DNA from: Symbiodinium natans
Lineage: Eukaryota; Sar; Dinophyceae; Suessiales; Symbiodiniaceae
NCBI GenBank assembly: GCA_905221605.1
Contig: CAJNDS010002122.1
Location: 592,501 to 656,347, forward strand
Reading direction: 5' to 3'
Length of the DNA: 63,847 nucleotides
Shown: positions 18,240 through 28,847 of the stretch, piece by piece
How positions within the stretch are numbered: the stretch's first letter is position 1
How the letters are laid out: each line of letters starts with the position of its first letter
Translations under genes and position numbers: made by a program
The notes under the pieces: model-generated
What the model was told of the DNA's origin: nothing
Seen by the model: the letters and a program-made list of their open reading frames with translations, nothing else
Database searches by the model: none

Positions 18240-19133
18240 GGGTTTGGGGGTTTAGGGGTTTAGGGTTTAGGGTTTGGGGATTAGGTTCAGGACCTAGGAT
18301 TTAGGGTTTAGGGTTTAGGGTCTAGGGTTTAGGGGCTAGGGGTTAGGGGTACGGGGTTGGGGTTCCGGTTTAGCGCTTGGGTTTTGGGTTTGGGGCTTTG
18401 GGTCCTGTGCGGTACAAGCGGCGCTTCCGAGAATCATGCAAATCATGCGGAGCTTTCAGGGAAGCATGGGGAAGCCATCAGCAGAATTACTTATGGTTCA
18501 GAGCTTGGGTCACTGAGCCCTCAACCCACGTCATATGAAACCCTAAACCCTAAACCCTAAACCCTAAACCCTAAACCCAATGATTGGCCCTCTGATGGTT
18601 CTCTATCTCGGGAACCTGGGTCCATAAACTACAAGCCAAGGCGTAGTTCTGTAGTTCTCAAGTAGGGTGATTAACTAGGACCCCAACTAGGATCCCTTGT
18701 AGGATACCTATACTTCTGCTTCGTACCTACTTCTGGAGTCCCGCGGTCTTGCAACCCTAAAAACTAAACCCTAAGCCGTAAACCCTATAAGCCCTAAAGA
18801 CCTTAAGCCCTCAAGGCCCTAAAGGCCCTAAACTCTAAACTCATTTGGGGCTTTCCGAAAGGAGGGGAACCCTTTTTGGGGGTCCATTTAACGGGATTCC
18901 ATTCTAGGTGGGGTAAAGAAGGCGTACCCCTCTGGGGAAGTACCCATTTGCCAACCCTGATGGCGCACGGCGTTTGGCGTCTTGGCCTTCGGTGGATGCA
19001 AGTGTGCACTTGCGGAGCAAAGAAAGTGAGACGGCAAAAGCTGACGACGCCGAGCCCCCGCTAAGCTTCCTTGAGCCCGACACCCCAAAATCTCTGTAAA
19101 CTTCCCAACCCCACAAAAGCAAAGAGGGATCCC
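18240..19133. other. Degenerate telomeric DNA and unique segments
   Basis: Mixed TTTAGGG, TTTGGGG and CCCTAAA words. The unique stretches 18585-18755 and 18830-19130 show no recognisable gene. Confidence 0.45.
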
Positions 19134-19239
19134 AAACCCTAAACCCTAAACCCTAAACCCTAAACCCTAAACCCTAAACCCTAAACCCTGAACCCTAAGA
19201 AGCGCCCAGACCAGCTGTTTCACAGTGGTCGCACGCACA

Positions 19240-19514
19240 AGGAGGTTCATGGTACTTATTGGCCAATTAAAGCTGTACTTGTAACCCAACTTCTAAGCGC
19301 CTTAAGTGCCCTGATGTGGTTGTTAGTACAGTTAGAAACATTAGCCCAAAACCCTAAACCCTGAACCCTAAACCCTGAACCCTAAAGCCTAAACCCTGAA
19401 CCCTAAACCCTAAACCCTAAACCCTAAACCCTAAACCCTAAACCCTAAACCCTAAACCCTAAACCCTAAACCCTAAACCCTTGAATAATCCAATAAGTAC
19501 CAAGAACCTCCAAG
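19240..19514. mobile_element. MITE copy interrupted by a telomeric tract
   Basis: The left arm starts AAGGAGGTTCATGGTACTTA at 19240 and continues through AGTACAGTTAGAAACATTAG. A CCCTAAA tract occupies 19345-19482. The right arm resumes as CCAATAAGTACCAAGAACCT and ends CCAAG at 19514. The two arms belong to one element. Confidence 0.75.
19345..19482 (-). repeat. Telomeric tract inside a MITE
   Basis: About 19 CCCTAAA units, a few of them CCCTGAA at the left edge, between the two arms of the MITE. Confidence 0.95.
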
Positions 19515-19576
19515 CAGAGGAGCTGCCCAGGGCCCTGGTTGTTTGAGGCGTAGGACGCTTGGGATTTAGGGCCTAG

Positions 19577-19775
19577 AAGGGTTTAGGGTTTAGGGTTTAG
19601 GGTTTAGGGTTTGGGGTTTAGGGTTTAGGGTTTAGGGTTTAGGGTTTAGGGTTTAGGGTTTAGGGTTTAGGGTTTCCGGGTTTGGGGTTTCGGGTTTGGG
19701 GTTCAGGGTTTAGGGTTTAGGGGTAAGGGGTAAGGGGTTAGGGGTTAGGGGTTGGGGGTGAGGGGTTAGGGGTTA
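19577..19775 (+). repeat. Telomeric tract, TTTAGGG then GGGGTTA
   Basis: Perfect units followed by TTTCGGG, TTTGGGG and GGGGTTAG variants. Confidence 0.94.
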
Positions 19776-19910
19776 GGGGATCACACACACACAGATCCAC
19801 ACAAACCCACACACGCAGGCACGCCCCCACACACACAGACCGCACACACACGCACACGCACGCACACACATGCGCGCCCACGCGCACACACACACACACA
19901 CACAGACAGA
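19776..19910. repeat. CA-rich microsatellite
   Basis: ACACAC runs interrupted by CGCACG and CCCACAC. The long minus-strand frame across it (valine/cysteine-rich) is a repeat artefact. Confidence 0.9.
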
Positions 19911-20004
19911 GGAAACCACCATGCACTACTACTGGAAAATTTGAAGATCGCACCCTTTCACCACCGCCTGTTCTTTTGGGATGGTCCTCAACCCCAAACC
20001 TCAA

Positions 20005-20118
20005 CCCCCGGCAGCTCTGGTGCTAATGAGTAGAACCAGCTCGGATGGCCGGCATGGAACACGGATCTTGCATTCGGTACCTCAAGCCGCAGCTGCTCCA
20101 GGACCTCAGACAACTTGA
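20005..20118 (-). CDS. Exon-like island (hypothetical)
   Basis: The minus-strand frame reads KLSEVLEQLRLEVPNARSVF. A consensus-like donor LEQLRLE-AG|GTACCG would end the exon early. The plus strand is also open, so the strand is not certain. No family is recognised. Confidence 0.35.
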
Positions 20119-20837
20119 TAAACCCTAAACCCTAAACCAAGAACCCTAAGACCCTAAAACCCTGAAGGAGGGCCAAGGCTCCGGCAAAACCCAAGACCCC
20201 CGCCCTGGGAGTGCCAAAAGGAAAGAGAGCCAAAAGAAAGGGTTCCCATTCCGAGCTTAATAAACCCCAAACCCTAAACCCTAAGCCCTAAACCCTAAAC
20301 CCTAAAACCTAAACCCTAAATCCCAAACCCGGAGCCGGCTTTGGGCGTGCCGCAAGCCACGCGTCTTGCTTGGGTTTGGGGGTGATTGGGACACTACAGC
20401 CCCCCCGCCTGAAGCAGGGCTTAGGGTTTAAGGGCTAGGACTTGCTTCATAGGGATGATAATACCCCCTATGATAATCCCTATGAAGGACTGATAGCATC
20501 AGGGGGGAACATCCCAAGGTTAGGATTTCGAGTTTAGGGTTGCGGGTTTTGGGTCGAGAGTTTATAGAAATTGGGGCCCCCGCGCGGTTCTCATAGCCAA
20601 GATCCGAATCCCAAAACACATAAGCCCATTGCTGAACCCGTAAACCTACCAACCCATAAGCCCTGAAACCCCAAGCCCCCACCATAAACCCTCAAGCCTA
20701 AACAATCCTAACCCATAACCCTAAACCCTAACCCTAAACCCTAAACCCTAAAGCCTACACCCACCCACAAACTCTGAAACCCGAAACTCTCATCCCTACC
20801 CTAACATCTCCCACCTTGCCACAGGCGCTGGGAAACC
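20119..20837. other. Degenerate telomeric DNA
   Basis: CCCTAAA-like words throughout, and no gene. The plus-strand string GQGSGKT near 20178 looks like a P-loop but is isolated in low-complexity sequence. Confidence 0.45.
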
Positions 20838-20945
20838 TCCAAGGAGCAGGGGGAGGGGGGTGGGTGGAGGGGGGGGCGGGTGGAGGGGGGGGCGGGTGGA
20901 GGGGGGGGGGTGGGTGGAGGGGGGGGGGGAGGAGTGGGGGTGTTG
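20838..20945 (+). repeat. G-rich minisatellite
   Basis: Four or five imperfect copies of GGGTGGAGGGGGGG; strong potential to form G-quadruplexes. Confidence 0.85.
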
Positions 20946-20963
20946 GTTTAGTAAACCATTTCG

Positions 20964-21310
20964 GGTTTAGGGTTTAGGGTTTAGGGTTTAGGGTTTAGGG
21001 TTTAGGGTTTAGGGTTTAGGGCTCAGCGTGTCGAGAGGTTTTGAGGAGGATTCTTTTTTGGGGTGGAGGAGGCGGGGCTTCAGGGGTTCAGGCTTCGGTG
21101 ATTTGGGGCCTGTCGACGTTTTGGAGACTGTGGGGCGCTTAGGGCTTCAGGCTTGCGAGCACGCAGGGTCTTGAGGGTGGTAGGGTTTGCGGTTTCGGTT
21201 TAGGGTTTAGGGTTTAAGGTTTAGGGTTTAGGGTTTAGGGTTTAGGGTTTAGGGTTTAGGGTTTAGGGTTTAGGGTTTAGGGTTTAGGGTTTAGGGTTTA
21301 GGGTCTGGGG
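20964..21310 (+). repeat. Two telomeric tracts, TTTAGGG, with a G-rich island
   Basis: Tracts 20964-21021 and 21195-21310 flank about 170 bases of unique G-rich DNA with no recognised gene. Confidence 0.93.
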
Positions 21311-22100
21311 TTTCGGGTTTGGGGTTTCCGACCCTGGCGGCGTGTTGGATGAATTGGGCGTTTTCCGTGGCCACACCCCCCGCCCCCACACCCCCCACAT
21401 CTTTTCGAGGCTTGGTGCTCGTGCCCGGGCCTGCGCCCTGAACCCCGAAACCCTGAACCCTGGTCTCCTGCACCGTCGGCGGCATGAGCTGGAGGCTCTT
21501 AGATTCGGCCGCTCCCCGGACGAAGTTCGGTGGGGCCGAGTCAAGACCACAAGCTCAAACCCCACCCTTGCAAGCCTCACCAGGGCCGTCTTAGCCTTCG
21601 GAAGACCCGCTACTAGTAAGCGTCATCAGGGCCGTGATAGCCAGCTTCCTCCCTTCCAGGCGGAGGCCTCGGGCACCGGGGCCTGGGGGTCTGCCAGCAG
21701 CACTAGCAGGTCTGGGCCGTCTTGGTGGCTCCAAATCCATGCGAAACAACACGTGTTTGGCATGAAAACCATCGCCATGGATGCTACTCCAAGCCCCGGC
21801 CACGCATCATGAGCATCAGCTGGGGGTCCTTGGCGTGATCATGAGCATCCGCTGGGGTCCTCGGCGGCCCCCAACCGCTCCGAAGGGTGTCCAGGCCTGC
21901 CTCCATGTAGAGCTTTTTGTTTCGCACCGCAAGCCTTTCCGTGCACCAAAGAGCCCTTTCCGACCAATCCCGCCTCACCCCGCCCCCATCCCCTGAAAAA
22001 GCCACGGGACCTGGCGGGCATGCTGAGGGAGAGATGACCACCCTGGAACCCCCCCAAAAAACCCCCCAAACACCTCCCTTCAGACCCGCGCCGGCAAGGG
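21311..22100. other. Unique GC-rich segment, no confident gene
   Basis: Several overlapping frames of 60-156 codons lie on both strands, none with recognisable motifs. A GCATGATGAGCATC-type segment repeats at about 21810 and 21840. Confidence 0.35.
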
Positions 22101-22290
22101 TGTAAGATGTCAGGAAGGGGGGTTAAGGGCTGTAAGGGGTGAAGGGGTGTAAGGGGTGTAAGCAGGGGTGAAATAAGGGGTGTAATATGGGGTGTATTTA
22201 GGGGTGTAATTAGGGGTGTAGTGGTGCAATAAGAGAGGCAAAAAGCCTGTAATAAGGGGTGTAATAAGGGGTGATAGGGCGTAAGGGACT
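22100..22290 (+). repeat. Degenerate GGGGTGTAA minisatellite
   Basis: About 16 imperfect copies of GGGGTGTAA, with GGGGTGAAA and AGGGGTGTAT variants. It may be a drifted telomere-like repeat. Confidence 0.8.
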
Positions 22291-22672
22291 GCACCCCCGC
22301 ACCCTGCCTGGCCCTTGGGCAGCTGATTCGCCGCTAAGCGTCTTCGATTTAGGGTTTAGGGGTAGTGATACTCCAATCAGTCAGGCACTGCACTCAAGTG
22401 CGCAAGCAGCATTTTTTAACCACCTGCACTGTTGGCCACCTGCACTGGTCGCAGGACTACACCGTGACTTGCTCCAACCACTCGTGGCGGGACTTGGTAG
22501 CCCAGGAACCATATGATAAGCAGGGCACCCCTTTTGGGGCTGGTTGCTTTATAAGGGAACCTTGAACCAAAAAAGAGAAAAGGAGGGTACCACTGGGCTA
22601 CCAAGGGGAACGCCCTGGCACTGCCATGGCAAAGAGAAGGCCAAGTCTATGACCATGAGTCGAACAATCCTC

Positions 22673-23713
22673 CTAATAATCCAGCAAGCTAAAGATAGAC
22701 AACACGTCTGTCACCTCAGCGCGACAGATCGGGCAATGAGTCAAGCCTTCGAGGCAGCGCTCATGAAAGGAGTGGTTGCAGCTGAGCTTGCAGGCTGTAC
22801 TCAGCTCAGTCTGCTCAAGGCACACGGCGCACTCACCACAGAATGTGGGAAGATTGTGGCTCCCGACCACGAGGCCCTGCAACGACAGCACATGCCCGGC
22901 CAAAGAGTGGAAGAATGAGCTCACGATGTCCTGAAAGACCTCCCACAAGCCAACCGCTCTAGCCTTTATCTTCGCTTCTTGGCAGTCGATGAAGGAGCGT
23001 CGCTTGCGCAGGCACTGCTCCCGGCACTCTGGGTACGCGGCGCGCCCTCTGATCTGGTTGTTGGTGAGAACAACTTGGTTAAACCGGCCGACGAGATCTA
23101 TAATTTGCTTGTCCTCACCCATCCACTCCTCGAGGTCCTTGTCCTCTTCCCCGAGCTCCCCTTGCCAGTGCGTCAGGAGCAATAAGCCGTTGGACTTGAC
23201 ACCCTCCGCGTGAAAGAGGTGCTCGAGCAGGCGCATGTTTGCCCGAGTCCCCTGGCTTACTCGGCCCATCTTCATCACCACCACAACGGCATGAACCCCC
23301 AAGGAGGTGTCACGGATGAACTTCCGGATGTTGTCCAAGATGTCAGGAGTCTGGAGATCTGGATCTCCAACGCCTACCGTGTCCACATGCAACCAACCTG
23401 TCCTGATGTTCAGATGCATGGCAGAAGCCTTCGTGACGGAACTGGCAGTGGCCCCTGTCTGGCAGGGCTGCTGACAGCAGGACACGCTGGAATCCTGATT
23501 GTAGAGCATGTTCACAATGGTCGACTTACCCGTTCCGGTCTCACCAACGACCAAAATGACCCGGTTGATTCTGTCATCCTTCATGGCTGCGTCATTCCTG
23601 CGGAGTCTCTCCATGGCAAGGGTGCAGCAGGCTGCAGCAGCGCTGGGTTGGATGGCACAATGCTGGCTCCGGAGATCTGAAACCCTGCGGCTGCAGTTGC
23701 TTCTGGACTTCAT
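22673..23713 (-). CDS. AIG1/GIMAP-like GTPase with C-terminal RING-H2 finger
   Basis: A 346-residue single-exon protein. Residues 51-70 contain the P-loop GETGTGKST in an AIG1-type context (RVILVVGETGTGKSTIVNML), then a switch region (TGATASSVTKAS) and DTVGVGDPDL at 111-120 as the G3 motif. ADTVG-like spacing and the KxGRxSxG string (MKMGRVSQG) also fit the AIG1/IAN family. The C-terminus has C295, C298, C312, H314, H317, C320, C327 and C330, a C3H2C3 RING-H2 finger, so ubiquitin-ligase activity is likely. The usual order for GTPase-E3 proteins would make this a GTP-controlled ligase, possibly at membranes or in immune/stress response; that role is inference. A canonical G4 motif is not obvious (LLLTHWQG stands in its place). 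The ATG at 23713 is the first in frame. Confidence 0.8.
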   Translation of the reverse strand: MKSRSNCSRRVSDLRSQHCAIQPSAAAACCTLAMERLRRNDAAMKDDRINRVILVVGETGTGKSTIVNMLYNQDSSVSCCQQPCQTGATASSVTKASAMHLNIRTGWLHVDTVGVGDPDLQTPDILDNIRKFIRDTSLGVHAVVVVMKMGRVSQGTRANMRLLEHLFHAEGVKSNGLLLLTHWQGELGEEDKDLEEWMGEDKQIIDLVGRFNQVVLTNNQIRGRAAYPECREQCLRKRRSFIDCQEAKIKARAVGLWEVFQDIVSSFFHSLAGHVLSLQGLVVGSHNLPTFCGECAVCLEQTELSTACKLSCNHSFHERCLEGLTHCPICRAEVTDVLSIFSLLDY

Positions 23714-24209
23714 GCAACCCCCAACAGCCCCCTGGTAAATCCTAGAAATCCCAAATTTGCCTCCATTAAGCCCCCAACGTCCTGTTCACGGAAGCCGCCA
23801 TCGCAAACACCTAAACCCTAAACCCTAAACCCTAAACCCTCATGGGCATGCCCGGGCCCCCGGAACCTCAGCCTAGGATGCCAACCCCTAAACCCCAAAC
23901 CCTAGCGGGGCCTGAGCGCTCCTTCATGAGGACTTCCACCATCGCCCCAGGCGCCGGAAGTTGGCATCAATGTGGGAGTCCTGCTTGGAGGTTCATGGGC
24001 CTGGGTACTTATAACCACCCTAAACCCTAAAACCCTAACCCTAAACCCTAAACCCTAAAACCCTTAACCCTAAACCCATGTTGCGGCGGATAATAAGGGA
24101 ACCTCTTAGGATAAACTCCGGGGTTCGAGTCTGACAATCCTTCAGAAGCCACAGAACGCCTGAGGCGACCCTCGGTTTTTCAGCAACCTTCATAAATCAA
24201 ATTCCTAAG
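23714..24209. other. Flank with telomeric words and a partial MITE end
   Basis: A short CCCTAAA tract at 23812-23838, then a MITE left end at 23984-24020 (CTTGGAGGTTCATGGG, then TACTTATAACC) that breaks off at CCCTAAA, and a second tract at 24022-24077. No gene. Confidence 0.6.
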
Positions 24210-24506
24210 GCTTAGGGTTTAGGGTTTAGGGTTTAGGGTTACCGGGTTCCGGGTTCCGGGTTTAGGGTTTAGGGTTTAGGGTTTAGGGTTTAGGGTTTAG
24301 GGTTTAGGGTTTAGGGTTTAGGGTTTAGGGTTCAGGGGTTAGGGGTTAGGGGTTAGGGGCTAAGGTTTAGGGTTTAGGGTTTAGGGTTTAGGGTTTAGGG
24401 TTTAGGGTTTAGGGTTTAGGGTTTAGGGTTTAGGGTTTAGGGTTTAGGGTGTAGGGTTTAGGGTTTAGGGTTTAGGGTTTAGGGTTTAGGGTTTAGGCGA
24501 CTGTAG
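24210..24506 (+). repeat. Long telomeric tract, TTTAGGG
   Basis: Almost 300 bases, with TTCCGGG and GGGGTTAG variants in two short patches. Confidence 0.96.
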
Positions 24507-24729
24507 GATGGAGCTGGTGGTGGTGGTGGTGGTCGTGGTGAGGAAGACGAAGATGAGCCCCAACCTCAACCCTAAACCTTTTGCTGGCCTAAGGGGTGCA
24601 TGCAATGGTATGCAAAGCGCAGCCATGCCCTGCAATCTTGGCAAACCACCAGAAGCCTATAGACGCCATGGACCCCTAGGACGACCTATGTCGTAGATTC
24701 TTGGAGGTTTCAGGAAGCTCAGTGACTGC

Positions 24730-24872
24730 AGCATTATATATGTATATATACATATATATACATATATATATATATGTAAATATATATATATATGTATATA
24801 TATATGTATATATATATATATATATGTATATATATGTATATATATGTATGCATATATATATACACACCCCGA
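24730..24872. repeat. TA-rich microsatellite
   Basis: TATATGTATA and TATATA repeats. The tyrosine/isoleucine-rich frames on both strands are artefacts. Confidence 0.93.
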
Positions 24873-25276
24873 GTTCCGAGAAGCAACTCGATACACAATC
24901 CATCAAGCATCAGCCCCCCCAAGGCATTAAACTTTCCAAGCCGCTTAATCCCTTGGAACCCTCTGAGAAGCAAACGCAAACTTCGCACGACGTGAAGGAC
25001 GTCTTGGAACCCACTTGCACGCATCATTGCTACGGTCCCACACTGATATAGAAACAACTAAGCCTACTGATTACCAGGGATCCTCAAAAGATTGAAGTGC
25101 TCGGAAGTATAAGATCGAAAACACTTCTGCAGGAATGTCTAGCAGCAATGTTTCCCGAAACCCAAGCCCCGAAACCCTAACCTAAACCGCACCAGATGCT
25201 ATACTGAACTTGAAATCTATAATGCTGGCTGCTTCTTTTGAAATAAAGTACCCAAAACATACGAAATACTTCCAGA
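24873..25276. other. Unique segment without recognised gene
   Basis: AT-balanced unique DNA. A plus-strand frame to 25051 exists only as an extension of the microsatellite frame. Confidence 0.35.
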
Positions 25277-25392
25277 TACCCCTAACAAGTCTAAGTATAA
25301 CTCTACTTATAAGCCCCCTAAGCCCCCTAAGTAGGTTCTAAGTAGACTTATAACTTGTAACTGAGGTTCTAAGTACCCATGAACCTCCAAGT
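25277..25392. mobile_element. MITE copy, right arm intact
   Basis: The right end is GTACCCATGAACCTCCAAG. The interior has CTACTTATAAG/CTTATAAC arms. The left end is diverged. Confidence 0.6.
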
Positions 25393-25404
25393 GGATTTGG
25401 TTTA

Positions 25405-25590
25405 GAAGGGTTTCAGGGGCTTCAGGGCTGAGGGGTTTAAGGGTTTAGGGGCTTTAGGGGCTTAAGGGTGTAGTTAGGGGTTTCGGGGTTTTAGGGGTTG
25501 AGGGTTTAGGGGCTTTAGGGCTTCAAGGGTTTTAGGGTTTCAGGGGTTTAAGGGCTTAAGGGGCTTCAGGATTTAAGGGTTCCAGGGTTT
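25405..25590 (+). repeat. Degenerate GGGTTTAGGGGCTTCAGG repeats
   Basis: Drifted telomere-like units in which GGGGCTT replaces many GGGTTTA words. Confidence 0.75.
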
Positions 25591-25741
25591 AAAGGCTCCC
25601 AGCTGGAGACTTTGGCCATTTTGGGGCTTTTGAGCGGGAGTGTGGGGCTTCACACGACGACTGCAGACAGCAAAGCGCCTTTGCGGGTTTAGGGTTTGGT
25701 GCAGGGTTTAGGGTTCGGTGTTTGGGGGTTTGGGGTGAACC

Positions 25742-25878
25742 CCACAAAGCTGTTTTTCACGGCCGCATGCACTGCACGGCTGCGTCGGAGTGAAAGGTCT
25801 TCACAGCGACTTTGGCCGCAAAGTTGCGCACAAAGGCAACCTAAACGATGTTCGACTCGTGCCGGTGGAGGGTGCTAA
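25742..25878 (+). CDS. Exon-like island (hypothetical)
   Basis: The plus-strand frame reads GLHSDFGRKVAHKGNLNDVR then LVPVEGANPG, open for more than 40 codons and convincingly protein-like. A donor is possible at GGAG|GGTGC or G|GTGC. No family is recognised. Confidence 0.35.
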
Positions 25879-25904
25879 TCCAGGGTCAAAGAGTTTCGGG
25901 TTCA

Positions 25905-26375
25905 GGGCCCCTAAACCCTAAACCCTAAACTCTAAACCCTAAACCCTAAACCCCACACCCTCGACCCTAAGGCTGTCAGCCGAGGGCCGCTATGAGGCAC
26001 TGCTCTTCATCACGCAGAGATGGCCATCACCGGCCTGCGTTTAGAGAACGTTCGGGGTTTAGGGTTTAGGGTTTAGGGTTTTGGGTTTTGGGTTTAGGGT
26101 TTAAGTTTAGGTTTTAGGGTTTAGGGCTTAGTTTAGCGTTCAGGTTAGTACTAGCACTACGGCGAGGATCAGGGAACCTAGCACGAGGATATCCCAGGAA
26201 GGGTCGGCCTCGTAGGGTACTTGTGACTCTTTGTAACCAATCCTCCTTAGGGTTTAGGTTTAGGTTTTAGGGTTTAGGGTTTAGCGTTTCGGGTTTAGGG
26301 TTTAGGGATTAGGGTTTAGGGTTTAGGGTTTAGGGTTGAGGGTTTAGGGTTGAGGGTTGAGGGTTTAGGGTCTCG
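25905..26375. repeat. Telomeric tracts in both orientations with islands
   Basis: CCCTAAA at 25905-25970; TTTAGGG-like at 26054-26145 and 26248-26372. The island 25980-26050 has a plus-strand frame GRYEALLFITQRW; the other island shows nothing. Confidence 0.8.
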
Positions 26376-26702
26376 CAAGTAGCGACAGCCGGGCCACCTC
26401 CTCCAGCCATCCAACACAAACCCCCAAAAAAAAACCGAACCTCCAAACGGCAGAGAGCGCAACCCTAAACCAAACCTACTGGTTGTGAGTAGGGAATGAG
26501 GGAATTAGTGCTACTTTCCCGACAATAAATATATACATGTATATTTTTTACATATATATATATATATATCATATTTCATATATATGACATAAGAAATTGA
26601 AACACATAACCCTAGCCCCCAGAGAAAACAAATTTAAAAAAACGAATGTCGAAAACCCTTGAATACCGTATGCCCCAAAGCCCTAAACTGAGAAAAAAGA
26701 TT
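26376..26702. other. Unique segment, partly AT-rich
   Basis: Starts with a short minus-strand frame WLEEVARLSLLARP, vaguely ankyrin-like. The rest (26520-26650) is AT-rich with TA runs. Confidence 0.3.
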
Positions 26703-26895
26703 GGGTTCAGGGCTCAGGGTTTAGGGTTTAGGGTTTGAGGTTTAGGGTTTAAGGTTTAGGGTTTAGGGTTTAGAGTTTAGGGTTTACGGTTTAGGGTTTA
26801 GGGTTTAGGGTTTAGGGTTTAGGGTTTAGGGTTTAGGGTTTAGGGTTTAGGGTTTAGGGTTTAGGGTTTAGGGTTTAGGGGTTAGGGTTTGGGCT
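26703..26895 (+). repeat. Telomeric tract, TTTAGGG
   Basis: About 26 units with TTTGAGG, TTTAAGG and TTTACGG singletons. Confidence 0.95.
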
Positions 26896-26975
26896 TCGGA
26901 AGCCTTGGCGCGAGCTACGAGTTCGCCGTCTTGGGCGAGAAAGAGGCGGAGGGCGCGCTGCCCTCGGCACGCGAA
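26896..26975 (-). CDS. Exon-like island (hypothetical)
   Basis: The minus-strand frame reads RGQRALRLFLAQDGELVAR then AKASEA, protein-like, after an acceptor-like CGAG|GG. No family is recognised. Confidence 0.4.
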
Positions 26976-26997
26976 TCTTGGACTTAAAGTACAGGGG

Positions 26998-27240
26998 GTG
27001 TAGGGTTTAGGGTTTTACGGTTTAGGGGTTAGGGATTAGGCTTTAAGGTTTAGGGCTCAGGGTTTAGGGTTGAAGGTGATATGCAGAAGCCTTTTGCACC
27101 TGAAGCTTTTTCAGGATCCCGATGTGGTCTAAGGTACGTTCCATAGTCAAAGGGGCACCCTAGACTTTCCAGCATTTAGCGTTTAGGGTTTGGGGTTTAG
27201 GTTTTAGGGTTTTTTAGGGTCTGATATTCTGCCCCCAAAC
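26998..27240. other. Degenerate telomeric DNA with a possible plus-strand exon end
   Basis: TTTTTCAG|G at 27105-27114 and CTAAG|GTACGTTCC near 27130 are good acceptor and donor sequences on the plus strand, only about 20 bases apart. Confidence 0.3.
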
Positions 27241-27537
27241 AAGCTGCGAAGTCCCATAAGTCAATTGGGCGGCTTCGGGCTTTTGTAGGCTGGGTTGCTG
27301 TCAAGGAAACTAAATGAAATTGCCCAAAACAAACCACACAAATGCAAACAGTATATATATATATGTATATGTATATATGTGTTTATATACGGATGTTGTT
27401 CGAAACTATTGTGCCAAGCCTGAGGCCGTAGGTTTCCCTCGCGCCTCGCCCTTTCGCCACCTTGCGCCGTGCTAGTGCTTGGCCATCCCCGCAAAACTTG
27501 GTACTCACACAAGGCATTGGCCATCGCCTTTGCACTA

Positions 27538-27695
27538 GTTGCGCCCCTTTGCGCCCCTTTGCGCCCCTTTGCGCCCCTTTGCGCCCCTTTGCGCCCCTTT
27601 GCGCCCCTTTGCGCCCCTTTGCGCCCCTTTGCGCCCCTTTGCGCCCCTTTGCGCCCCTTTGCGCCCCTTTGCGCCCCTTTGCGCCCCTTTGCGCC
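27538..27695 (+). repeat. Minisatellite (GCGCCCCTTT)15
   Basis: Fifteen perfect copies of the ten-base unit, with partial units at the edges. The FAPLCAPLRP and KGRKGAQRGA frames on the two strands are artefacts. Confidence 0.98.
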
Positions 27696-27780
27696 ATGCA
27701 GTTTTTGGGCGACATGGTAAATTGCAGGCAACATATGTATGGCCGCCCTACTCTACTGTCAAGAGGCGGGGGTTTAGAAC

Positions 27781-27848
27781 AACATACATACATACATACA
27801 TACATACATACATACATACATACATACATACATACATACATACATACA

Positions 27849-27876
<28 letters not shown>
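27781..27876 (+). repeat. (CATA)n microsatellite
   Basis: 24 perfect CATA units, then TATATA. Confidence 0.98.
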
Positions 27877-27884
<8 letters not shown>

Positions 27885-28290
27885 TATATACATATATGTT
27901 CATATACATACATATGTATATATATACACGAATACACCTATACATACATATATATATATATATATGTAATTATTTATTTATTTGTTTTTATTATTCATAT
28001 TTTCGATAACTATGTTCATATACATATATATATATATATCATTAGTTATTTATCTCTTTATTTATTCATATTTACTTGGTCATTCTTTTATATTTATTTG
28101 TTGTTCTTTATATGTATATGTATGGTTCCACGTATATACATATATATGTAGTTTTATTATATTTATCGGTACATTTACCGTTCATGTTTATGTTCTTATT
28201 TATCGAAATATTCACATTTATGGTATTTTTGTAATTAGAAACTTATATCTACTTTGTGTATCTATATTTCTATATATATATGTATATACG
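27877..28290. other. AT-rich segment
   Basis: TATATA and TTTATTTA words; no gene. Hydrophobic Tyr/Ile/Phe frames are compositional. Confidence 0.8.
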
Positions 28291-28481
28291 TATGCCAATC
28301 TAGGGTGACTTGGTTCATGGAAAAAACTCAAAAACTAAACCCTGAACCGGCGCAGACTTCAGCAAGTGAGGGGCTTGGGACGCAACAAGGCTCAAGGCAA
28401 GAAGCCGCGTCGTCCATCTGCTTCATGGCAGCGAAGAAGAGCTCTGCCTATCAGTCGGGCCCCGACCCCAAGAAAAAACAA

Positions 28482-28581
28482 TAATAATAATCATGTAATA
28501 ATAATCATCATCATATAATAATAATAATAAATAATATAAATATAAATATAAATATAAATATAAATATAAATATAAATATAA

Positions 28582-28626
<45 letters not shown>
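28482..28626 (+). repeat. AATAAT and TAAATA microsatellites
   Basis: ATAATA repeats, then about eleven ATAAAT units, then TATATA. Confidence 0.95.
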
Positions 28627-28627
<1 letters not shown>

Positions 28628-28847
28628 CAATTCCCCTCAACCCTAAACCCTGCACTTCCCCAGTCCCTTAACCCTAAACCCTAAACCACCGAAATTTAAA
28701 GCAAATGTTTTTTGCCCCGAACCTTCCGGGAAGACTATTTTCCATTACGGGAGCCAAAAGCCTCAAAATGCACAAACAAACCCCGACATTTAAAGCAAAA
28801 AATTTGGGGGCCAAAAAAAATTGGAATTGTTGAAGGCTACAGGAACA

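Noticed and set aside
20170-20250. P-loop from GQGSGKT on the plus strand
   Set aside because: Isolated in low-complexity sequence, with no hydrophobic strand before it and no fold around it.
24095-24150. tRNA T-arm-like GGTTCGAGTC
   Set aside because: No cloverleaf could be drawn; acceptor and anticodon stems are missing.
27538-27695. Possible CRISPR array
   Set aside because: Head-to-tail ten-base units without spacers; a minisatellite in a eukaryotic setting.
27462-28151. Long frames rich in Arg-Pro-Phe-Ala or Tyr-Ile across 27.5-28.2 kb
   Set aside because: They translate the GCGCCCCTTT minisatellite and the CATA/TA microsatellites.
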